NCBI RefSeq assembly: GCF_964340395.1 | Contig: NC_135570.1 | Coordinates: 15,700,322 to 15,764,321, forward strand | From: Glandiceps talaboti | Lineage: Eukaryota; Hemichordata; Enteropneusta; Spengelidae | DNA length: 64,000 bases | Direction: 5' to 3' | Shown: positions 56,901 through 64,000 of the stretch, piece after piece | Layout: every line of letters begins with the position of its first letter | Position numbering within the stretch: the first letter of the stretch is position 1 | Made by a program: the position numbers and the translations under genes | Notes under the pieces: generated by a model | What the model was told of the DNA's origin: nothing | What the model saw: the letters and a program-made list of their open reading frames with translations, nothing else | Databases searched by the model: none

Positions 56901-59900
56901 GTGACAGATATTTAGTTTTAAAAAAAACCTTAACTCAAAAAATCTGTGGCAGATTGGTCTGAAATTTAGTAGGGAGGTTCAAAAGGAAGTATAAAGAATA
57001 GACCTGTTGCCAGTTCCAAGATTCATTGCTCGTCTTTCCATACAATACCATGTATTGTGTACATGCTGAGGGATTTGCACGCACTACTCAGGGGAATGGT
57101 TGTCTTCTGACTGTACCCTGGGTTTACCTGTAAAATCCCTTTCTGTAATTGATGGCGTTTAGTCTTTGTTCTAAAAAATCACTCACAATCAAAGAGGTCA
57201 GTATGTCCGTCCATTATTTCTGGACATTATGTAAGACCCATTATCAGAGCTGTAAATATCGGCAAAACAGACAGAACTGTGATAAGCAAGTGACAAGGAA
57301 TTACTCTTGCTGGCTAATAGAAACAAACTCTCATATGGGCAGTCTGAATATACAAATTGATGTATTCCAAAGAGATTTTATGAAATGTGAGAATAGCACA
57401 ATATCTGTCCAATAGATTTTAATTCCATACAATTAATCCATTTGTTATTCCATTTCAGAGTAATTGTGGTAAGAGCATACAGCTACAAAGGAAATTAATG
57501 AATTGTCCTGAAATAGGTATGTACGGTAATATCACTATCTCAATTCTGTTTTTAAAATTTAAAACTGTACAGTTGTGTTATAATGCCAATGGTGCTATTT
57601 TTTTAAATTGCTATTTGTTGTTCTCTTGTAGTAAGCATTGGTCTTGTGTGGGATTCTGATCAGCCAAGTATTGATCACATTATGGATGTCATTCGAAGTT
57701 TGGGGACCACTATTAGACTACCCTATGTGAGTATAACATTTCTTATTCTAAGAACCCACTATTAGACTACCCTATGTGAGTATAACATTTCTGATTCTAT
57801 GAACCCACTATTAGACTACCCTATGTGAGTATAACATTTCTGATTCTAAGAACCCACTATTAGACTACCCTATGTGAGTATAACATTTCTGATTCTAAGA
57901 ACCCACTATTAGACTACCCTATGTGAGTATAACATCTCTGATTCTATGAACCCACTATTAGACTACCCTATGTGAGTATAACGTCTTTGATTCTAAGAAC
58001 CCACTATTAGACTACCCTATGTGAGTATAACATTTCTGATTCTAAGAACCCACTATTAGACTACCCTATGTGAGTATAACATTTCTGATTCTAAGAACCC
58101 ACTATTAGACTGCCCTATGTGAGTATAACATTTCTGATTCTAAGAACCCACTATTAGACTACCCTATGTGAATATAACATTTCTGATTCTAAGAACCCAC
58201 TATTAGACTACCCTACATGTATGTGCATATAACATCTCTGATTCTAAGAACCCACTATTAGACTACCCTATGTGAGTATAACATTTCTGATTCTAAGAAC
58301 CCACTATTAGACTACCCTATGTGAGTATAACGTCTTTGATTCTAAGAACCCACTATTAGACTACCATATGTGAGTATAACATATCTGATTCTAAGAACCC
58401 ACTATTAGACTACCCTATGTGAGTATAACATTTCTGATTCTAAGAACCCACTATTAGACTACCCTATGTGAGTATAACATATTTGATTCTAAGAACCCAC
58501 TATTAGACTGCCCTATGTGAGTATAACATTTCTGATTCTAAGAACTCACTATTAGACTACCCTATGTGAGTATAACGTCTTTGATTCTAAGAACCCACTA
58601 TTAGACTACCCTATGTGAGTATAACGTCTTTGATTCTAAGAACCCACTATTAGACTACTCTTCATGTATTTGTGTGTACCATCTCTGATTCTAAGAACCC
58701 CAATTCGACTCCTACCCTATGTGGGGATACTACCTCTGATTCTAAGAACTCCTATCACACTCTATTTGTGTGTACCACCTCAGATTCTAAGAACTCCTAT
58801 CACACTCTATTTGTGTGTACCACCTCTGATTCTAAGAACTCCTATCACACTCTATTTGTGTGTACCACCTCAGATTCTAAGAACTCCTATCACACTCTAT
58901 TTGTGTGTACCACCTCTGATTCTAAGAACTCCTATCACACTCTATTTGTATGTACCACCTCTGATTCTAAGAACTCCTATCACACTCTATTTGTGTGTAC
59001 CACCTCTGATTCTAAGAACTCCTATCACACTCTATTTGTGTGTACCACCTCTGATTCTAAGAACTCCTATCACACTCTATTTGTGTGTACCACCTCAGAT
59101 TCTAAGAACTCCTATCACACTCTATTTGTGTGTACCACCTCTGATTCTAAGAACTCCTATCACACTCTATTTGTATGTACCACCTCTGATTCTAAGAACT
59201 CCTATCACACTCTATTTGTGTGTACCACCTCTGATTCTAAGAACTCCTATCACACTCTATTTGTGTGTACCATCTCGATCTCAGATTCTAAGAACTCCTA
59301 TCACACTCTATTTGTATGTACCATCTCTGATTCTAAGAACTCCTATCACACTCTATTTGTGTGTACCATCTCTGATTCTAAGAACTCCTATCACACTCTA
59401 TTTGTGTGTACCATCTCTGATTCTAAGAACAACATTACATTATTTACATTACATGTAAATAAATTTACAGGCAATACTTGGCAAGCTTTTCACTAATGCA
59501 TTTCCAAAAATTTACAAAATTTTTACTTTTTTTGTCCAAAATGTTGCTTCCACATAGTAATATTTTTTTTCATACATTGATTCACTGAGTATTTTGAACT
59601 CTGATAATTAAACTAAAAGTCATTACAATTTACTTACAATGTCTATTGATTATTTCTTTCAGGTATTTCAAGGTGTATTTGATGACAGAGCCCATAAATC
59701 AATTTTGTATTTAGTTGGTATCGTTACGTATTATGGTAAACATTATTCCACGTTCTTCTTCCATACCAAACTGAGAGTTTGGATATACTTTGATGATGCC
59801 ACAGTCAGAGAGGTAAGATAGTATCTCAATAATGACACTAATAGTAAACTTAAAATCAGTTTCTATAAAATTAAAGCAATTTTCAGATATGTAACATACA

Positions 59901-62900
59901 GATAGGGGCATATACATCATTTTAAGATATGTAACATACAGATAGGGGCATATACATCATGTCAGCAAAGACACAACAACTAACTCATTTGACAGAAAAC
60001 ATGTTTATTTGTACAAAACTGTGGAATGTAAATCATGATTTTACTTTTGAATGTAGTGATTTGTAACACGTACTGGGTACATTGAAACATTCTGTATTCA
60101 TTGTATTTCAACTGTGTTGCTGTACTACAACCATGAGCCTACTGTATTGCTACACCTGTACTACAGTTTCAAACTGTGTTGCTATGTGTACACCTGTATT
60201 GCTATACCTGTACTACAGCTTCAAACTGTGTTGCTATGTGTACACCTGTATTGAAATATGGCCTACAGTTAGAGTTTATATTCAATTTGTATAAGTGTAT
60301 TACCCAATACTATATGGCATACAGTTAGAGTTTATATTGTATAAGCTACATAATACTATAGTTTTACTGTGTGTGTGTGTGTGGGGGGGGGGGGGTCTGT
60401 GGCTAATAATTTTTGTCTGTGACTAATGAAATTTATAACACTCTTTTAGCCATGGTGGCGAATGGTTTTTGAAACCCAGTGCTAATACAGGCAAGTCTTG
60501 GTTAGACACACAATATATATTATATGATTGCTTTCATTATAGATTGGCAAATCTTGGTCAGATGTGGTAGAGAAATGCAGAAGAGGACATTATCAGCCGT
60601 TATTATTGCTATATGCTGACCCATCTGGTACAGTTGTATCTACTGAAACAGCCCCAACTAAAGTATTTATGTTACCAAATGATACCCAACCTGATCGTAA
60701 GTATAATGTTAAATTGTCTTAGAAAATGAATGCCATGAAGTATTTCAATTCTTTGTACCTGTACAAGTGGTTTACTTCATCAATAAAGAATAACAAGTTC
60801 ACTTATTTTCACATACACCTACATGTATTAGTTATTATGTGTAACTTGTAGAGTAAAAGTTATGGTGTTGTTCTCACTATTACTGGAGACACTGGTTGGG
60901 ACTTGTGTATTGCACATAGGTGGGGTAATATGGCTCAGTATTTGAACAGACTTTGTACCCATGACAGTGATACGTTAACCAGTAAGATTTTCAATTGGAA
61001 CCATGCTCACTGGGTCAGCAGATATTGCCACATTGACATCATGTAATATTAAGTTTGTCAGGTTACGTAAACAATCAAATTACATAGAAAACAGGTATTG
61101 GTATGTTTTCTAATAAACCAAAATTAAGCACTTATAGTATTTTTAGAACAACATATTGTTGTGAAAAATATTTAGATTTCTTCAAAGCTGAATGCTTTTC
61201 TTTTTGTTCAGTTGAGACCCCACTCAGGATCTAAACACGTCATTTTAGGGGCAAGGGGTTACAAACTCACTGTTATGTGTTTTGGAATACAAACTCACTG
61301 TTATGTCTTTTGGATTACAAACTCACTGTTATGTCTTTTGGATTACAAGCTCACTGTTATGTCTTTTGGAATACAAGCTCACTGTTATGTCTTTTGGAAT
61401 ACAAGCTCACTGTTATGTCTTTTGGAATACAAGCTCACTGTTATGTCTTTTGGAATACAAGCTCACTGTTATGTCTTTTGGAATACAAGCTCACTGTTAT
61501 GTCTTTTGGAATACAAGCTCACTGTTATGTCTTTTGGATTACAAACTCACTGTTATGTCTTTTGGAATACAAGCTCACTGTTATGTCTTTTGGATTACAA
61601 GCTCACTGTTATGTCTTTTGGAATACAAGCTCACTGTTATGTCTTTTGGATTACAAGCTCACTGTTATGTCTTTTGGATTACAAGCTCACTGTTATGTCT
61701 TTTGGAATACAAGCTCACTGTTATGTCTTTTGGATTACAAACTCACTGTTATGTCTTTTGGAATACAAGCTCACTGTTATGTCTTTTGGATTACAAACTC
61801 ACTGTTATGTCTTTTGGAATACAAGCTCACTGTTATGTCTTTTGGATTACAAGCTCACTGTTATGTCTTTTGGAATACAAGCTCACTGTTATGTCTCTTG
61901 GATTACAAACTCACTGTTATGTCTTTTGGAATACAAGCTCACTGTTATGTCTTTTGGATTACAAGCTCACTGTTATGTCTTTTGGAATACAAGCTCACTG
62001 TTATGTCTTTTGGATTACAAGCTCACTGTTATGTCTTTTGGATTACAAGCTCACTGTTATGTCTTTTGGAATACAAGCTCACTGTTATGTCTTTTGGAAT
62101 ACAAGCTCACTGTTATGTCTTTTGGATTACAAACTCACTGTTATGTCTTTTGGAATACAAGCTCACTGTTATGTCTTTTGGATTACAAACTCACTGTTAT
62201 GTCTTTTGGAATACAAACTCACTGTTATGTCTTTTGGATTACAAGCTCACTGTTATGTCTTTTGGAATACAAGCTCACTGTTATGTCTTTTGGAATACAA
62301 GCTCACTGTTATGTCTTTTGGATTACAAGCTCACTGTTATGTCTTTTGGAATACAAGCTCACTGTTATGTCTTTTGGATTACAAACTCACTGTTATGTCT
62401 TTTGGAATACAAGCTCACTGTTATGTCTTTTGGAATACAAGCTCACTGTTATGTCTTTTGGATTACAAACTCACTGTTATGTCTTTTGGATTACAAACTC
62501 ACTGTTATGTCTTTTGGAATACAAGCTCACTGTTATGTCTTTTGGATTACAAGCTCACTGTTATGTCTTTTGGATTACAAACTCACTGTTATGTCTTTTG
62601 GAATACAGATTCAATTAAGGATGAATTCCACTTTTTATTTCACTGTCCATTCTATCCATGATTTATGAATGCACTTCTTCATTTTGCAAACTTTAATGAG
62701 TCACACAAATAGACCTTTATAATAAACAATTTGCATCATAACTTTGGAGATATATATACGTTGATACAAATCAAAATTATAATATGTGTTATGCCTTCAG
62801 ATTTGAGTTCTGCCAATAGCAAGGGATGACTAAGCATGCATATAAATGCTATCAAGCAATACAGAGAGCCTGTATCAATATGTTGTGTTGTTCCTTGATA

Positions 62901-64000
62901 GGTTCACATTGGAGAGGAGATAGTTGTAGCTATAATCAACATTTTGGCAGTGATGGTAGTGAAAGACATACATCCAGTTATTGGCAGAATAGAAGTAACA
63001 TTGGTAAAAACCATGAGACGTCTACTGAGACACAATCTTTGTCATCATTGACATCAACAGAAGAGACAGCACAACAGCCTGCCAAAAGACGATCTCGAGG
63101 CCGGTCCAAATCCCGAGATAGAGCCAGAGAAAATTACGATACTGTATCAGTGTCATCATCTGCTAGCAATAGCTCTGCTGATAAAAGTAAAACACGCAAA
63201 TCTAGGAGCAAATCTCTAGATAAGTTGCGAAGTCTTAGACGTCAGTTTAGCAATGCATCATACAGTTCCACTGATTCCCAACGAATTGATGATTATGAAG
63301 ACCTTAACACACTAGAAAGAAAACGACCATTCCAGGGTGTTCCCATTCCTCCAGACAACAGATACCATACTCCAGGCAATGGAAAACTGAGTACAGCAAG
63401 TCCAAAGATGCCAAAGGCATTAAAATCACCAAAAGTTAAAAGAAAAGGAAGTTTTAAGGGTGGCAAAGACATAGTTAGAGCAGACATCATCAGATGTGAA
63501 ATATCTGCCAATGCTGGAACTACAAAACAAGATTCACTTGTATACAACCCATATGACAATCTACCGACACTTGATCAGGATGAGCCACTGCAACAGAGCC
63601 AGGCAACTGAATTCAAATCGTGTGAAAGGTCAGAGGTCAACAAGGGGGGTCAAAAGTTACAGTCAGGAAATGTTGATAATCATCAGAATAATGGCACTAG
63701 TAGTTATGTTGAGGATCTGAAGCAAATTCATACATCTCCTGAACACCAGCTTGGGTTCCCACAAAGTGTGGAACCTAACTCTAACTATGAACAACTGCAG
63801 TTAATACATGAACAGTGGTTGAACGAACAGAAGTTGCTACGTGGGGAACAACTTTCTAAAACTGTTGGACAGCTGCAAGGAAACAAAACACCTGCAGTGT
63901 GCACACCCACCTCTCAGGCTGAGAATCCAAGTAATGTGCCAGTGTTACAACAAAACCCACCAAAGCAAGAACAACAGATATACTACTACCAGCCAAAACC
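47848..64000 (+). CDS. USP54: USP53/USP54-type ubiquitin carboxyl-terminal hydrolase (exons 2-12, 3' end outside window)
   Basis: Eleven coding exons with GT-AG borders and consistent phases give about 737 residues in the window. Residues about 29-371 form a C19 USP domain. The Cys box [13 protein letters not shown] carries the nucleophile (Cys36 from the chosen Met). FRRSFR, DDAAECFEN, an atypical zinc site (CECKCG and CPSNCG), LVWDSD, and the His/Asp box [11 protein letters not shown] with YFDDATV follow. The Cys, His and Asp positions are all present. Vertebrate USP53/USP54 were long called inactive, but K63-linked chain activity has been reported; USP53 acts at tight junctions. The C-terminal exon is Ser/Arg/Lys- and Gln-rich and probably disordered. 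Start: Met at 47848, since an in-frame TGA precedes it; a second Met (MSITNTKG) is an alternative. Invertebrates usually have one gene for the pair, so the symbol is approximate. Confidence 0.9.
49248..49340 (+). CDS. USP54: USP53/54 exon 3
   Basis: Acceptor TTTGCTTTCAG, donor AAAG|GTAATA. Encodes [12 protein letters not shown] through CIFCALK. Phase 0. Confidence 0.92.
49932..50066 (+). CDS. USP54: USP53/54 exon 4
   Basis: Acceptor GTCCTTCAG, donor TTC|GTAAGT. Encodes [16 protein letters not shown] through MDDAAECF. Phase 0. Confidence 0.92.
50142..50164. repeat. Poly-G run, about 23 nt (intron 4)
   Basis: Homopolymer G; length may be unreliable in the assembly. Confidence 0.95.
50288..50401 (+). 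CDS. USP54: USP53/54 exon 5 (seed of minisatellite M2)
   Basis: Acceptor TTTTTTTCACAG, donor CAG|GTACAG. Encodes [20 protein letters not shown] through KFAMTLIEQ. The last 27 bases and the donor are the start of the 63-bp repeat unit that follows. Confidence 0.92.
50375..53505. repeat. Minisatellite M2, 63-bp unit, about 50 copies (exon 5 end / intron 5)
   Basis: Each unit begins AAGTTTGCTATGACCCTTAT and continues AGAACAG|GTACAGTAGCTAGAG, then TTCACATATCACATTGGTACT. The first 27 bp duplicate the coding end of exon 5 and the next six its splice donor. Third-position changes (GCT/ACT, ATGACC/ATAACC) are shared among units. A five-unit higher-order block marked by GTAAAGTAGCTATTGTCC recurs with 315-bp spacing near 52606, 52921 and 53236. 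Confidence 0.97.
53536..53615 (+). CDS. USP54: USP53/54 exon 6 (zinc-site Cys)
   Basis: Acceptor CATAATTTTCAG, donor TATG|GTAAGT. Encodes [20 protein letters not shown] and VSATAL. Ends in phase 2. Confidence 0.9.
54863..54968 (+). CDS. USP54: USP53/54 exon 7
   Basis: Acceptor TTTGTCTCTACAG, donor CCT|GTAAGT. Joined in phase: [20 protein letters not shown] through VRNCP. Phase 0 end. Confidence 0.9.
55450..56567. repeat. Minisatellite M3, 65-bp unit, about 17 copies (intron 7)
   Basis: Unit CAGGGGATCAATTC / TGTATTTTCTAATGTATTGC / ATACAGCTTGGCTTGTGTTG / TGTAGAATAAC. Each unit contains TTCTAAT followed 14 nt later by CATACAG, which resembles a branch point and acceptor. Confidence 0.95.
57459..57516 (+). 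CDS. USP54: USP53/54 exon 8
   Basis: Acceptor TTCCATTTCAG, donor ATAG|GTATGT. Encodes [19 protein letters not shown]. Phase 1 end. Confidence 0.9.
57632..57726 (+). CDS. USP54: USP53/54 exon 9 (seed of minisatellite M4)
   Basis: Acceptor TTCTCTTGTAG, donor CTAT|GTGAGT. Encodes [20 protein letters not shown] and the end TTIRLPY. The last 18 bases and the donor start the 49-bp repeat. Confidence 0.9.
57709..58665. repeat. Minisatellite M4, 49-bp unit, about 19.5 copies (exon 9 end / intron 9)
   Basis: Unit ACTATTAGACTACCCTAT|GTGAGTATAACATTTCTGATTCTAAGAACCC. The part before the bar copies the exon 9 end and the next bases its splice donor. Confidence 0.97.
58670..59430. repeat. Minisatellite M5, 45-bp unit, about 16 copies (intron 9)
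   Basis: Unit TCCTATCACACTCTATTTGT / GTGTACCACCTCTGATTC / TAAGAAC. It shares GATTCTAAGAAC with M4, from which it seems derived. Length 45 = 15 codons, so two plus-strand frames stay open for more than 260 codons. Confidence 0.95.
59663..59812 (+). CDS. USP54: USP53/54 exon 10 (His/Asp box)
   Basis: Acceptor TATTTCTTTCAG, donor GAG|GTAAGA. Encodes [13 protein letters not shown] through [10 protein letters not shown] and YFDDATVRE. Contains the general-base His and the Asp. Confidence 0.92.
60543..60696 (+). CDS. USP54: USP53/54 exon 11
   Basis: Acceptor TTTCATTATAG, donor GATC|GTAAGT. Encodes [30 protein letters not shown] and a linker. Ends the USP domain. Phase 1. Confidence 0.92.
61258..62608. 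repeat. Minisatellite M6, 28-bp unit, about 48 copies (intron 11)
   Basis: Unit ACAAGCTCACTGTTATGTCT followed by TTTGGAAT. Two binary variants (GGAAT/GGATT and CAAGC/CAAAC) alternate along the array. Because 28 is not a multiple of three and the unit has no stop in any plus frame, all three plus frames are open for about 1.35 kb. Confidence 0.97.
62902..64000 (+). CDS. USP54: USP53/54 exon 12 (disordered C-terminal region, partial)
   Basis: Acceptor TTCCTTGATAG, joining in phase: [19 protein letters not shown]. Then Ser/Arg-rich ([18 protein letters not shown]), Lys-rich and Gln-rich stretches, open to the window end. The position and composition match the long disordered tail of USP53/54. 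Confidence 0.85.

Noticed and set aside
58664-59496. Two open frames of more than 260 codons
   Set aside because: Produced by the 45-bp minisatellite M5; no domain and located in intron 9.
61212-62668. Three overlapping open frames of about 460 codons
   Set aside because: They are a by-product of a 28-bp tandem repeat lying in an intron of the USP53/54 gene; all three frames give the same repeated peptide and no start or splice context supports a gene.

Overview
The window is animal nuclear DNA. It has spliced genes with GT-AG introns, AT-rich intergenic sequence, many transposon families and abundant mini- and microsatellites. The ACATGTA-type word bias, the Penelope-type retroelement, the multi-copy TatD-like element and the dispersed repeats suggest a marine invertebrate (deuterostome or lophotrochozoan). 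The species cannot be fixed from sequence alone. No tRNA, rRNA or CRISPR array was seen.

Layout. (1) 1-4.1 kb: a gag-like retrotransposon fragment, then a frameshifted C2H2-zinc-finger plus TatD-nuclease element whose coding and 3' regions carry three copies of a hairpin with compensatory stem changes. (2) 3.9-25.8 kb: a large segmental duplication. Copy I is 4.4-9.9 kb and copy II is 12.0-25.7 kb. Each has a SANT/Myb-like exon block, repeated units carrying small exons and a broken PHD-finger exon, and an end block B followed by a (TA)n tract. A Penelope-like reverse transcriptase ending in a 103-bp inverted repeat lies between the copies. (3) 26.1-29.5 kb: a multi-exon DDE-type transposase-like gene. 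One intron holds two foldback elements; one encodes a hammerhead ribozyme on both strands and the other a degenerate one. (4) 29.5-44.1 kb: mostly non-coding, with a broken LINE, an internally deleted piggyBac that retains both ends and its TTAA duplication inside a ~105-bp tandem repeat, several foldback MITEs, and minus-strand exons of a decayed G2E3/HECT-like gene. (5) 44.15-64 kb: a USP53/USP54-type deubiquitinase gene on the plus strand. It has a CRE/YY1-type promoter, a non-coding first exon and eleven coding exons, the last running off the window.

The most striking feature is the USP53/54 locus. Its introns 1, 5, 7, 9 and 11 each hold a large minisatellite array. Two of these (63-bp and 49-bp units) begin exactly at an exon end and carry copies of that exon end plus its 5' splice site, giving about 50 and 20 decoy donor sites in a row. 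With the double-stranded hammerhead foldback and the covarying hairpins of the TatD element, these are the best candidates for undescribed biology.

All calls come from reading the sequence and comparing with known families from memory. No alignment, database search or folding program was run.
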